A stretch of DNA of 64,000 nt from Microvirga lotononidis. GTDB lineage: Bacteria > Pseudomonadota > Alphaproteobacteria > Rhizobiales > Beijerinckiaceae. Shown one piece after another: positions 26,391-35,524 of this stretch. The notes below the pieces were generated by a model. That model did no database searches, had not been told where the DNA came from, and saw only the letters and a list, made by a program, of their open reading frames with translations. The first letter of the stretch is position 1. Every line of letters starts with the position of its first letter. The translations under genes were made by a program, and so were the position numbers. Where the stretch lies: NCBI RefSeq assembly GCF_034627025.1, contig NZ_CP141050.1, forward strand, positions 558,001 to 622,000. Direction: 5' to 3'.

Positions 26391-27213
26391 GGTTCTGTTG
26401 CAAAGGCGCAGCAAGGATGAGGAGGGAACAGGTGCCTCATCGTGCGCCTATAGGGCGAGCAGGTCAAACTGCTCGGCGAGAGATCGCTGCGAACGGCAGG
26501 CATACTTCGCCTGTCCTTTTCGCATCATGTGGATCATCTCAATGCAGTCCCGGATCGCTCGAGCGGACGCCATCGACTTAAATCCGAGCATCGGTCGAAC
26601 CCGGCATTTGATAGCACGATGGTCCTGCTCGATGCGATTGTTGAGATAAGCACTCTGCCGAATCCGGATCGGCTTCGGATTGCGCCTCGATCCGTCCTGG
26701 AGCCGGCTTTCCGCATCGCAGGCCAGGATCGCCTCGCGGTTGGTCTGGCTGCCGTCGATCACAATCCGCTCAGGTCGTCCATGCCGCTTGAGTGCCTTGC
26801 GCAGGAACCGCTTGGCAGCAATCAGGTTGCGCCGCTCGCTGAAGCAGAATTCCACGGTGTTACCATTGCTGTCGATGGCGCGGTACAAATACATCCAACG
26901 CCCGCGGATTTTGATATACGTTTCATCCACATGCCATCTGCCGGTGACCAGGCGCTTGCGCCGATAGAATTGCTCGAACAGGAGCGGAGCATAGTGAACG
27001 GTCCAGCGATAAATGGTCGTGTGATCAACGGAGGTGCCGCGTTCCGCCATCATCTCCTTGAGATCGCGCAGGCTCAGGCTGTACGCCAGATACCACCGGA
27101 CACGCAACAAGATCACCGATCGATCGAAATGACGGCCTTTGAACATCGTGCACCCCCGGAATGTGTCGGAGGCGTAAGCCGAACTGGGTTATTGAAGGGT
27201 TTGCAACAGATCC
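26391..27213 (-). mobile_element. IS6-family insertion sequence, complete (823 bp)
   Basis: Ends are GGTTCTGTTGCAAA (26391-26404) and TTTGCAACAGATCC (27200-27213), inverted repeats with one mismatch. Length is typical for IS6. The flanking 8-mers (ATTTCAAG and CTCAAGAC) are not identical, so there is no target duplication, which fits later recombination or adjacent deletion. Confidence 0.88.
26448..27146 (-). CDS. IS6-family transposase (232 aa)
   Basis: Full-length DDE transposase. HTH around MMAERGTSVDHTTIYRW; catalytic residues in HVDETYIK, VIDGSQTN and NRIEQDHRA. It differs clearly from the transposase at 755 but has the same layout. No frameshift or stop is seen, so it is probably functional and could act on the 79-bp end fragment at 30151. 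Confidence 0.92.
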   Translation of the reverse strand: MFKGRHFDRSVILLRVRWYLAYSLSLRDLKEMMAERGTSVDHTTIYRWTVHYAPLLFEQFYRRKRLVTGRWHVDETYIKIRGRWMYLYRAIDSNGNTVEFCFSERRNLIAAKRFLRKALKRHGRPERIVIDGSQTNREAILACDAESRLQDGSRRNPKPIRIRQSAYLNNRIEQDHRAIKCRVRPMLGFKSMASARAIRDCIEMIHMMRKGQAKYACRSQRSLAEQFDLLAL

Positions 27214-27544
27214 CTCAAGACCGCCTCTGGTCGCATGGTTCGCAGTATCGGCATTAGGACGATGTATGAACTGAAAGGACACGGGCTGATCGTGCCCGCA
27301 AACAGCACATCGGTATCCACCCACTACCGCTTGAACCCATCGCCCTGCAGTAATCACGCAGGCGAGATCAACGATTGTGCCTCTCAGGGGTAGAAACGAC
27401 AGACGAATTCTGGTATTGAACCTGCCCCGCGGGTCTTCCGTTCGGTTCACAGCCACAGCCAGAGGAGGCGTTACATGTCCATGCGACTTTGCACGTACGA
27501 ACGCGCCGCTCTCCTCGTCATGACTCTCGCTGCTGGTGGCTCCC
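27214..27544. other. gap without supported gene
   Basis: About 330 bases downstream of the IS6 right end. Reading frames here are short and lack coding character or ribosome sites. Nothing is called. Confidence 0.5.
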
Positions 27545-27736
27545 ATGAAACCGACCGTGTTCCCTCTGCCCTTCGTAGGGTTCGCCTTCCGCTTTGAACT
27601 TCTTCGCGTGCCGCGCAAGCCCGCGAACGATCACAAGCAACCCGTACTGACCTTCGACTTTGTCGAGGCGCTGAAACGGGATTTCAGCCCTCACATTCTG
27701 CGTGACATAGGCGTCGACAGAAGCCGGACCGATTAG
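27545..27736 (+). CDS. small protein with DUF1127-like C-terminus
   Basis: 63 aa from the ATG at 27545. The end, FSPHILRDIGVDRSRTD, resembles the LRDIGLxR tail of DUF1127 proteins, small Arg-rich RNA-associated proteins common in alphaproteobacteria. The N-terminal half is not recognised. A strong plus-strand terminator at 27987 could end this transcript. The start lacks a clear ribosome site. Confidence 0.45.
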   Translation: MKPTVFPLPFVGFAFRFELLRVPRKPANDHKQPVLTFDFVEALKRDFSPHILRDIGVDRSRTD

Positions 27737-27986
27737 CGATTTGGCTGAATTGTCTTCTCTGATGATCGCGCTCGGAACTGATGATGTGCGCCGCCACACA
27801 GTGGTGCTTCGCGCATGCATCTACAAAGATCTTGCGATGCCGGAACACATCGCAAGCGCCCTGGTGGGAGGTCTGGTGCTCAGCCTCCTGCCGGGGCAAT
27901 CCTGTTTATGCACAGACTAATGTTGAACCGACGAGGCACTTGGCGTATTATCTTGCCGTGGTGTTGCAACCGGCATCACAACAATT

Positions 27987-28032
27987 CGCCCTGACAGTGA
28001 GCTCCGCACGGCTAACTCTGTCAGGGCGTTTT
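27987..28032 (+). terminator. Rho-independent terminator
   Basis: CGCCCTGACAG (27987-27997) pairs perfectly with CTGTCAGGGCG (28018-28028), followed by TTTT. Which upstream gene it serves is unclear; the nearest plus-strand candidate ends at 27736. The rest of 27737-28285 shows no gene I can support. Confidence 0.75.
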
Positions 28033-28285
28033 CGTTTGAGCAGCGTTGACGGAATTGCGTCTGCTGCCTATCTCCCAGGTGTGGTGTCATTCCCTTGGAC
28101 CACGAACGCCTTGGTCGAGGTTTCCAAGACAGCACCTCTGCCAAGGCGTTCTTTTGCGTCTCGCCGCCTGCCGCGCGTACGCTCTGCCCCCGATCTCACA
28201 TGATGCGCCGACTATTCATTCCGCTCGTGGATCGAGCGCGCATGGGCATGTTCACACCCTTCGTTATCGGCTCCTAGGAGGATCA

Positions 28286-28519
28286 GTGACCTACTTCACC
28301 AATGCCAGCCTTCGCCTTCTCGAGACGGCATCAACGAAGACCAACACCGAATTCTCGCCGTGGTGGCTGGCGCTGAACGGGGGATTGGCCAAGCGAAAGC
28401 TTCCCGAAGCCCGCTATGGCGAGGCTCGGGATTACTACGAGACCGGCCATTCCCCGGAGACAGCAGCCGACGATATCGGCGCCATAACCGCTGAGGATCC
28501 CCAAGGAGTTCGATCGTAG
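28286..28519 (+). CDS. hypothetical protein (77 aa)
   Basis: GTG start at 28286 with an AGGAGG at 28276-28281, a near-ideal ribosome site. The frame also extends upstream to 28046, but the ribosome site favours this start. The protein begins VTYFTNASLRLLETA and is followed by a charged middle (GEARDYYETGHSPETAADD). No family recognised. Confidence 0.45.
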   Translation: MTYFTNASLRLLETASTKTNTEFSPWWLALNGGLAKRKLPEARYGEARDYYETGHSPETAADDIGAITAEDPQGVRS

Positions 28520-28591
28520 GGCTTAGCTTTCTCCCGCGCCGGCCCGTGACCATTTCCCGTCGCGCTGCTGGATTAGGTTCGGTGAGTACCT

Positions 28592-29092
28592 TCACTCCGC
28601 CGGGCGGGGCTTACCGTCATGTGGTCCGAGCGGACGCATGGGTGCGTCGTCCCACCAGTCCTCACGAAGTTCGCGGAGTTCGGGATTGACCGGATAGATG
28701 ATGCGGTTCTCCGGCTTGTTTGGCTCGCCTACAACAAGGAGCCGGACTGGCTCGTCCGTATTGTTGAGAAAGCTGTGTGCAATCCCAGTCCCGGCGGGGA
28801 AGCCAACTCCATCACCAGGGGCAAGCCGGAAGAGTTCGCCATCGATCCAGACATCTGGAGTTCCCTCGATCACATAGACAAACTCCTCTTCGGCGCTTTC
28901 GGCGTGAGGAAGAGAGGTCCGGCGCCCTGGCGGCAGGAGTTCATGGTGAATGCCGAGTTTTGTCAGACCAAGCGCCTTCGAGAAGGGAGAACCGATACTC
29001 CGACGCTCATTCGTGCCGCGGAGTATAACTGTGTCCTCATTCTGGATCTCCTGATAGTTTCGGATGAATGTGGGGCGTGCAGCTTGTGGCAT
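28592..29092 (-). CDS. cupin-domain protein
   Basis: 166 aa. Cupin motif 1 is visible as LPHAESAEEEFVYVIEG and motif 2 as GDGVGFPAGTGIAHSFLNN, giving a single double-stranded beta-helix. The metal-ligand pattern is partial (H..E plus a later H). The C-terminal tail (REDWWDDAPMRPLGPHDGKP) is seen in cupins annotated as sugar- or quercetinase-like in alphaproteobacteria. Function unknown. It stands alone on the minus strand. Confidence 0.8.
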   Translation of the reverse strand: MPQAARPTFIRNYQEIQNEDTVILRGTNERRSIGSPFSKALGLTKLGIHHELLPPGRRTSLPHAESAEEEFVYVIEGTPDVWIDGELFRLAPGDGVGFPAGTGIAHSFLNNTDEPVRLLVVGEPNKPENRIIYPVNPELRELREDWWDDAPMRPLGPHDGKPRPAE

Positions 29093-29312
29093 GGTCGACC
29101 TACCTGGCGGGTGTCTGGGTTCTCTGAACTATCATCTGGACGCCTGCGCGTCTGCCATTCATATTTCTGCAGCCACCATGACAGAAAGTCATTCTCAATG
29201 GCGCATTGAGTCCATTCAACGTAAAGCATTACCTCCGGCGTAATCGACCCGATGCCGCGTCTTCTCCATGGTCCTCATACTGGGATTGCCCCAGGCCACC
29301 AGGAGACATCTC

Positions 29313-29678
29313 ATGACCGACGCCACCTCAATCGCCAACCGCTACATCGCTCTCTGGAATGAGATCAATGCCGACCGCCGAGGGGCACTGCTGGCCGATC
29401 TCTGGACCGAGGACGGGACTTATATCGATCCACTCATGCAGGGCAGGGGGCGTAGCCAGATTGACGCCCTCATCAGCGCGGTGCACGAGCGCTTCCCCGG
29501 CTTCCACTTCGCGCTGGTCGGCCAAGCCGACGGTTACGGCGACAGGGTCCGGTTCTCATGGCAGCTCGGCCCCGAGGGCGCAGACGGGCCGATCAAAGGT
29601 ACGGACTTCGCCACCCTGGACAATGGGCGCCTGAAGGAGGTCGTGGGTTTCCTCGACCAGGTTCCGGCGGGCGCCTAG
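29313..29678 (+). CDS. SnoaL/NTF2-like family protein
   Basis: 121 aa. The pattern IANRYIALWNEINADRR, LWTEDGTYIDP, INALISAVHERFPGFHFALVG-like and VGFLDQ is that of the SnoaL-like polyketide cyclase / NTF2 fold, a small alpha+beta barrel. ATG at 29313 has AGGAGA 8 bases upstream, preferred over 29268. Probably binds a small organic ligand; no catalytic role can be assigned. Confidence 0.8.
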   Translation: MTDATSIANRYIALWNEINADRRGALLADLWTEDGTYIDPLMQGRGRSQIDALISAVHERFPGFHFALVGQADGYGDRVRFSWQLGPEGADGPIKGTDFATLDNGRLKEVVGFLDQVPAGA

Positions 29679-29702
29679 TCCTTCGATACCTGAGACGTCA
29701 CA

Positions 29703-29742
29703 AGGCTGGTCCCGATTGAGTTCGGGTCAGCCTTTTTCTTTT
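29703..29742 (+). terminator. Rho-independent terminator after the SnoaL-like gene
   Basis: AGGCTG (29703-29708) pairs with CAGCCT (29728-29733), with inner pairing CCCGA/TTCGGG, followed by TTTTTCTTTTT. Strong U-tract. Confidence 0.85.
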
Positions 29743-29871
29743 TCAGTTCTGATCACCTGCCAGTCGGCATTTCTCAATCCCCAGAAGAAGAATCTCGACG
29801 GTGCGGGCTCGACGCAGGGTCGATCGAACCGCAACCCACCTTTACCGGCACAGCGTTGACCGGAGGATCCC

Positions 29872-30150
29872 ATGACACATGACTTCAAGCTCGGGAACGG
29901 GCATCGCACCCGCGCGCTTTTGCACGCGGTCTCACTGATTAAAGCCCAAGCCTGCAAACCCCTGTACGAGCGTCACTCTCGCCTTCTGAGCGACATTGTT
30001 CATTGCGCCTTCCAGATCGGAACCATCGCCTCAGAACGCTACAAAGGTTTCGACGAGTTCACCGTCGCAGGCTTGACCGAGAACACCTCCGAGCTGGAGA
30101 TCGGAGCGCTGGCAAGCCACCTGCTCGGATATGTAGAGATCGCTCACACC
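29872..30150 (+). pseudogene. hypothetical gene, 3' end replaced by IS6 fragment
   Basis: ATG at 29872 follows GGAGGATCCC. About 93 residues, mostly helical (RALLHAVSLIKAQACKP, LLSDIVHCAFQIGTIASERYKG), not recognised. The frame runs into the IS6 end fragment at 30151 and stops inside it at 30180, so the natural C-terminus is lost. Confidence 0.5.
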
Positions 30151-30229
30151 GGTTCTGTTGCAACCGCGCAGCAAGGATGAGGAGGGAACAGGGGCCTCGT
30201 CGTGCGCCTATAGGGCGAGCAGGTCAAAC
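30151..30229. mobile_element. IS6 end fragment (79 bp)
   Basis: GGTTCTGTTGCAACCGCGC and the following about 60 bases match the left end of the intact IS6 at 26391 with few differences, including the last transposase codons. The remainder of the element is missing, and two unrelated gene fragments flank it, so it marks a deletion junction. Confidence 0.85.
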
Positions 30230-30540
30230 CTGCTGGTGATGAGCCTAACATCAATTTCCACCAAAAGATCATCGAGATCTCAGGCAACCGGGAATTCGCA
30301 CGCCTGATGAACAATGACTTTTGGCGGTATAATCGGATCCTCTACCGGGTGCACTGGGGCCAGAAAGATGGAAGGGACGGGGAACGCAACATCGAGCACG
30401 TCCGGATCTTTGAGGCAATTCAGTCTGGGGACGGTCCTTTGGCCGAGTTGTTGATGCGCCGCCATGTGCAGAGCACCGGCGTTGTGATTAGGGAGGCCCG
30501 GCAAGTCAGGTATGGTCGCAGGGCTTCGGATAAGGTCTGA
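30230..30540 (+). pseudogene. GntR-family regulator fragment (FCD domain only)
   Basis: From 30241 the frame reads EPNINFHQKIIEISGNREFA and continues to IFEAIQSGDGPLAELLMRRHV, the end of an FCD ligand-binding domain of FadR-subfamily GntR regulators (metal-binding His pattern partly kept). The N-terminal winged helix is gone at the IS6 fragment. No start codon with a ribosome site precedes it, so it is non-functional. Confidence 0.7.
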
Positions 30541-30749
30541 ACCCTGTTGGAGAACGCTGTCCGGGGAGAATTAAGCAGTATGGGAAGCCGGCATTCGCCA
30601 ATCTAGGCGCAAAGGCGGGCGTGACGATCAGGAGCGGTTAAGGTATTTATTCAATTTCCAGTCCTAGGGCTGGGCTTTTCCAAGTTGGGTTTCCCCAATT
30701 CCGCCTGATCCCACCTGATTGCGGTTATGCCGTCTCCTCGGAGCCTCTC

Positions 30750-32468
30750 ATGACGTTTTCCGCGTCCGTCTCTAGCGGTGTTCTGCTCCTTTCCGGAGGC
30801 GCAGCCGAAGACAGCGTCCAAGTACGGTACGACGAGGCCGGGCGCGTCATTGTTACATTGAACGGAGGTAATGTTCCCGTCGATGGGGGATCAGAGCCCG
30901 TCCTGTCGATAGACGCGGTAGGGCTCACGACCGCCCCGCTAACAATCCTGGGATCTGCTGCAGGCCATGCTTTCGTGGTCAAACCTGTGTCTGGTTCTGG
31001 GATCACTACCCTCGCCGGCGGGTCTGGAGTCGATAGTCTCACCATCGTTCAGAATGGCGGAATACCCCATCAATTCTATGTCGAGGGTATCGAACAGATC
31101 ATCGGAAGTTCCATCGACGATCGTGTTTCCCTGGGAGATGCCGGAAACACCCTGACGATCACCGGCGTTGAGGTGCTGACCGGCGGGGCTGGTACTGATC
31201 TGGTCACCCTCAGCAGCGACAATGACACTATCAAGCTAACCGGGATCGAGAGTGTCGACGGTGGGGCAGGAGGGGATCTCGTCGTCTTAGGTGATTCCGG
31301 GGGCACAATCGCCATCAGAAATGTCGAGTCCCTGGTGGGCGGATCGGGAATCGATCATGTGATCCTCAGTGAAGGAGATGACACGATCCTCATGAGAGGA
31401 GTCGAAACTCTCGATGCAGGGGCAGGCAACGATACGATTAGGCTGGGGGGTTCCGGCAACACTCTTACGATCCTGAAGGCTGAGACCATCATCGGTGGAG
31501 GATCCAATGACATCGTGACCCTAGGGGATGGCGGCAACCTGGTGGCCGTGAGCCAAGTCGAAACGCTCATTGGTGGGGCTGGTCTCGACTCGGTTGCCCT
31601 GAGCAGCGGCAATGACACGCTGACTGCGAGCGGCGTCGAGAGCATCGATGGCGGGGCCGGGATGGACGTCGTGTTCCTGGCTGGTGCCGGGGGCACGGTC
31701 ACTGTCAGAGGCGTCGAGGTTCTGGTCGGCAGCACTGGGATCGATCACGTCATCCTCAGCGAGGCCGATGACACCTTCATCTTTAGAGCGGTCGAGACCC
31801 TCGATGCGGGCGCCGGCAACGACGCGATCAGCCTGGGCGATACACCCAACACGGTCACAATCCTGAACGCCGAGACCATCATCGGCGGGGCATCATCCGA
31901 TACCGTGACCCTTGGCGATGGCGGCAACGTCGTAGCGGTCAGACAGGTCGAGACACTCATCGGTGGAACTGGGACTGATCGGATCACGCTTAGCGGCGGG
32001 GATGACACCCTCTCCCTAACCGGGATCGAGTTTCTCGATGCTGGGGCTGGCAGCGATGTCATCACCCTTGGGGACCAGGGCGGCGCCGTCACCCTGCACA
32101 ATGTCGAAATCCTCTACGGCGGCAGCGGCGTCGATCAGATCACCCTCAGCGATGGAGACGATACCCTCATCACGGTGGGCATTGAGACCCTCGATGCTGG
32201 CGCGGGGAACGACAGGATCAGCCTCGGCAACCGCGGCGGCACCTATACGATCCTGAACGCCGAGACCATTATCGGCGGAACGGGCTCGGATGTTGTGACC
32301 CTTGGAGGCGACGGCAACGTGATGGCCGTCAGATTGATCGACACGCTCATTGGCGGTGCCGGGGTTGATCACATTACTCTGAGCAGCAGCAATGACACGG
32401 TCTCAGCCAGTGGCATCGAGAGCATCGATGGAGGGCTGGGCGACGATAGCGTCACGCTCATTGGCTAA
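30750..32468 (+). CDS. RTX-like repeat protein, N-terminal part ending at a premature stop
   Basis: 572 residues of what looks like one 1578-residue secreted repeat protein. After about 80 residues of beta-rich start, it consists of about 24-residue units such as VETLIGGAGLDSVALSSGND, Asp/Gly-rich and RTX-like, likely a parallel beta-roll. The frame stops at TAA 32466-32468, where neighbouring repeats have GQG or DQGG, so CAA to TAA is the likely change. The frame is open again directly after it to 35486. Export would need the C-terminal signal encoded downstream, so this part alone should not be secreted by a type I system. No T1SS genes are nearby. Confidence 0.75.
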   Translation: MTFSASVSSGVLLLSGGAAEDSVQVRYDEAGRVIVTLNGGNVPVDGGSEPVLSIDAVGLTTAPLTILGSAAGHAFVVKPVSGSGITTLAGGSGVDSLTIVQNGGIPHQFYVEGIEQIIGSSIDDRVSLGDAGNTLTITGVEVLTGGAGTDLVTLSSDNDTIKLTGIESVDGGAGGDLVVLGDSGGTIAIRNVESLVGGSGIDHVILSEGDDTILMRGVETLDAGAGNDTIRLGGSGNTLTILKAETIIGGGSNDIVTLGDGGNLVAVSQVETLIGGAGLDSVALSSGNDTLTASGVESIDGGAGMDVVFLAGAGGTVTVRGVEVLVGSTGIDHVILSEADDTFIFRAVETLDAGAGNDAISLGDTPNTVTILNAETIIGGASSDTVTLGDGGNVVAVRQVETLIGGTGTDRITLSGGDDTLSLTGIEFLDAGAGSDVITLGDQGGAVTLHNVEILYGGSGVDQITLSDGDDTLITVGIETLDAGAGNDRISLGNRGGTYTILNAETIIGGTGSDVVTLGGDGNVMAVRLIDTLIGGAGVDHITLSSSNDTVSASGIESIDGGLGDDSVTLIG

Positions 32469-33240
32469 GGTGGGATTGTCGCAATCCGCAACGTCGAGAC
32501 GTTGATCGGGAGTGCCGGCGTCGACGAGATTACACTGAGTGAGAGCAATGACACGCTCACTGCGAGCGGCATTGAGAGCATCAATGGCGGGGACGGGGTT
32601 GACGTTGTTCTATTGGCTGGTGCCGGGGGCACGGTCACTGTCAGAGGCGTCGAGATCCTGGTCGGCAGCGCTGGGATCGATCATGTCATCCTCAGTGAGG
32701 TGGATGACACCCTCATCTTTAGAGCGGTCGAGACCCTCGATGCGGGCGCCGGCAACGACGCGATCAGCCTGGGCGACACATCCAATACGGTCACAATCCT
32801 GAACGCCGAGACCATCATCGGCGGGACTAATTACGATGTCGTGACCCTTGGCGATGGCGGCAACGTCGTGGCCGTCAGACAGGTTGAGACACTCATCGGC
32901 GGGGTTGGGACTGATCGGATCACGCTCAGCACCGGGAACGACACCCTGTTTATGACTGGGATCGAGTTTCTTGATGCTGGGGCTGGTGACGATACCATTA
33001 CCCTTGGGAACCAGGGAAGCGCCGTCACCCTGCACAATGTCGAAATCCTCGTCGGCGGCAGCGGCGTCGATCAGGTGTTCCTGAGCGATGGCGACGACGT
33101 CCTCATCACGGTGGGCGTTGAGACCCTCGATGCTGGTGCGGGGAACGACAGGATCAGCCTCGGCAACCGCGGCGGCACCTATACGATCCTGAACGCCGAG
33201 ACCATTATCGGCGGAACGGGGATCGATAAGATCACCGCTC
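31540..33240 (+). repeat. 936-bp direct repeat inside the RTX gene
   Basis: Landmarks recur exactly 936 bases apart: GGTGCCGGGGGCACGG at 31683 and 32619, and GAACGCCGAGACC at 32255 and 33191. Between them the two copies are nearly identical over several hundred bases. 936 is 312 codons, so an in-frame tandem duplication of a multi-repeat block is indicated. The premature stop at 32466 lies between the two matching blocks. Limits given are approximate. Confidence 0.75.
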
Positions 33241-35486
33241 ACTTAGGTTCATCGACGATCAACGGCGGTCTCGGCAACGATACCATCACGGGTGGCGGAG
33301 GACGAGATCTCTTCGAGGGCAAAGCGAGTGAACTCGACGGGGACGTCATCACGGACATCGAGAATGGCGAGAGCATCCGGATCACTACTGGCACACTTCA
33401 GGGCGCGTCACTCTCCGGTGAGACGCTGACATTCCGGGTGGACGATGTCGACTACGCCCTGACGCTCAAGGGCGCTACCGGGGCAATCGCGCTCTCGGGC
33501 AATACGATCATCTACAATGCGAGTGTCCCGCAGGTTTCGTCCGTCGCCGTGCCTGCCAATGGGACCTATAAGGCCGGGGATACCCTGGACTTTACCGTGG
33601 CCTTTACTGAGGCGGTGGTTGTCAGCGGGGTCCCCAGCATTGCCCTTGTTGTCGGCTCGAAGGTCGTCGAGGCCTCGTACGTTGGCGGTTCAGGAACAGG
33701 AGCGCTGACCTTCCGCTATGTCGCGGCAACCGGAGACCTGGACGCGAACGGCATCGCAATCGGAGCCCTGGCCCTGAAAGGCGGCACGATCCAAAGCTTG
33801 GGGGGCCTGGACGCGGAAACGATCCTTAACGGGGTCGGGTCGACCGCGCACGTGCTCGTCGACGGGGTTGCTCCAGAGACAACGATCTCCGCGGGCCCGC
33901 CGGGCACGTCACCGAGTTCCAACGCGGTCTTCACCTTCTTATCCAGTGAGCCGGGCGCATCCTTCCAGGTCAGCCTCGACGGATCGAGCTTTGCCGCAGC
34001 CTCGGACGTCTTTTCCATCACCGGCCTCGTCGACGGCAGCCATACTTTGGCGGTGAGAGCAATCGATGCCGCCGGCAACATGGACGCGACACCGGCCACC
34101 TATACCTGGACCGTCGATGCCGCTCGGCCAAAGGTTCTTAACGTTGCCGCTCGCACAGCAGCCGGCACCTATTTGGCCGGGGATCAGATTGCGATCGCCG
34201 TGGAGTTCAGCAAGGCCGTCATGGTGGATACAAGTGCAGGCCTACCAACGCTTGCGCTCGAAACTGGCCTGACCGACCGCTTCGCGTCGTTCGTGTCTGG
34301 GTCGGGGACGAATATCCTCGTCTTCCATTACACGGTGCAGCCAGGCGACCTGTCAGACGATCTGGAATATCTGGAGAGTGGCGCTCTCCGTTCGAACGGG
34401 GGCGCCATCGTCGGCCTTTCGGGGAACAGCGCCGACCTTACGTTGCGTGCCCCGGGAACGTCGGGATCGCTGGCGGCCAACAGCAACCTTGTCGTTGGCG
34501 AGCGGCCCGTTGATCCCGGCCCGGTGGACCCGGGCCCGGTCGATCCAGGACCAGTTGATCCGGGGCCGGTTGATCCCACCCCGACCGAACCTGATCCTGT
34601 CAGGCCTGACAATCTTCACGTCATCGGCAGTGCGTTAAATGACGTTCTGACGGGCGGAGGAGGAAACGACACGCTCTCCGGCGGCGCAGGGCACGATCGC
34701 CTCGATGGCGCCGGCGGAGCTGATCTGCTGATCGGGGGAACCGGCAACGACACCTATATCGTCGACTCATCCGGCGACCGGATTCTGGAGAGTGTGAGAG
34801 GCGGCACGGACACGGTGTACAGCTCCGTGAGCTTCAGGCTTGGATCGAACGTGGAAAACCTCTTTCTAACGGGCAAGGCAACGAGCGGCTATGGCAACTC
34901 GCTCGCCAACAAGCTCCACGCTTCGAGCATCGGAAGTCTCCTGGACGGAAAGTCAGGGAACGACGTCCTCACCGGGGATGAGGGCAGCGACCGTCTCTAT
35001 GGCTCCTCAGGGAACGACAAGCTTTATGGTCGCGACGGAAAGGACCGGCTTGACGGTGGATCCGGGAATGATCGCCTTTATGGTGGAGACGGCAACGACA
35101 CCCTGAACGGTGGCGCTGGCGACGATGTACTGTCCGGTGGCAAGGGCGCCGATCAACTGCTGGGCGGCGCCGGTCGAGACGCCTTTGTCTTCGACACCAA
35201 TCCCGGCAAGGGTGAGGTCGACACGATCCGATCGTTTAGTGTCGGCGCGGATACGATCTGGTTGGACCGGTCGGTCTTTAAGGCGCTCGGCAAGCAGGGA
35301 GCGCTCGGCCTCGACGCGTTCACGTGGGGTAAGGCCGCATCTGACGCCAACGATCGCATCATCTATGATATCGCTAAGGGAGCGTTGTACTATGACGCCG
35401 ATGGCAGTGGGGCCGGCAAGGCGGTCCAGTTCGCCAAGATCGATAAATGGCTCTGGCTCAGCGCGTACGACTTCAAGATCATTTAG
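32502..35486 (+). CDS. RTX-like repeat protein, C-terminal part with calcium-binding repeats and T1SS signal
   Basis: Same frame as the preceding part. The TTG at 32502 is the nearest possible start but has no ribosome site, so this is likely the rest of an interrupted gene. Order: further 24-residue repeats to about residue 255, a SWM/Ig-like domain (SVAVPANGTYKAGDTLDFTV, about 345-450), a second such domain (about 540-660), a Pro-rich linker of PVDPG repeats, classic RTX nonapeptides (GGSGNDRLYGGDGNDTLNGG, about 720-890) and a C-terminal secretion region (GALYYDADGSG, closing YDFKII). This is a large calcium-dependent secreted or surface protein, adhesin-like. Confidence 0.7.
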   Translation: MIGSAGVDEITLSESNDTLTASGIESINGGDGVDVVLLAGAGGTVTVRGVEILVGSAGIDHVILSEVDDTLIFRAVETLDAGAGNDAISLGDTSNTVTILNAETIIGGTNYDVVTLGDGGNVVAVRQVETLIGGVGTDRITLSTGNDTLFMTGIEFLDAGAGDDTITLGNQGSAVTLHNVEILVGGSGVDQVFLSDGDDVLITVGVETLDAGAGNDRISLGNRGGTYTILNAETIIGGTGIDKITAHLGSSTINGGLGNDTITGGGGRDLFEGKASELDGDVITDIENGESIRITTGTLQGASLSGETLTFRVDDVDYALTLKGATGAIALSGNTIIYNASVPQVSSVAVPANGTYKAGDTLDFTVAFTEAVVVSGVPSIALVVGSKVVEASYVGGSGTGALTFRYVAATGDLDANGIAIGALALKGGTIQSLGGLDAETILNGVGSTAHVLVDGVAPETTISAGPPGTSPSSNAVFTFLSSEPGASFQVSLDGSSFAAASDVFSITGLVDGSHTLAVRAIDAAGNMDATPATYTWTVDAARPKVLNVAARTAAGTYLAGDQIAIAVEFSKAVMVDTSAGLPTLALETGLTDRFASFVSGSGTNILVFHYTVQPGDLSDDLEYLESGALRSNGGAIVGLSGNSADLTLRAPGTSGSLAANSNLVVGERPVDPGPVDPGPVDPGPVDPGPVDPTPTEPDPVRPDNLHVIGSALNDVLTGGGGNDTLSGGAGHDRLDGAGGADLLIGGTGNDTYIVDSSGDRILESVRGGTDTVYSSVSFRLGSNVENLFLTGKATSGYGNSLANKLHASSIGSLLDGKSGNDVLTGDEGSDRLYGSSGNDKLYGRDGKDRLDGGSGNDRLYGGDGNDTLNGGAGDDVLSGGKGADQLLGGAGRDAFVFDTNPGKGEVDTIRSFSVGADTIWLDRSVFKALGKQGALGLDAFTWGKAASDANDRIIYDIAKGALYYDADGSGAGKAVQFAKIDKWLWLSAYDFKII

Positions 35487-35524
35487 GGCCGGTAGGGTAT
35501 CGCTGCACTATTAGGAGCCGCGCG

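Noticed and set aside
27025..27618. Minus-strand frame running from the IS6 transposase outwards
   Set aside because: Overlaps the IS end and has no coding character beyond it.
26391..30229. A composite transposon bounded by the two IS6 copies
   Set aside because: The right copy is only 79 bp with one end, so it cannot act as a full flanking IS, and the genes between show no shared function.
30750..35486. RTX repeats as a CRISPR or minisatellite array
   Set aside because: The periodicity follows codons and gives Gly/Asp repeat units; there are no unique spacers.
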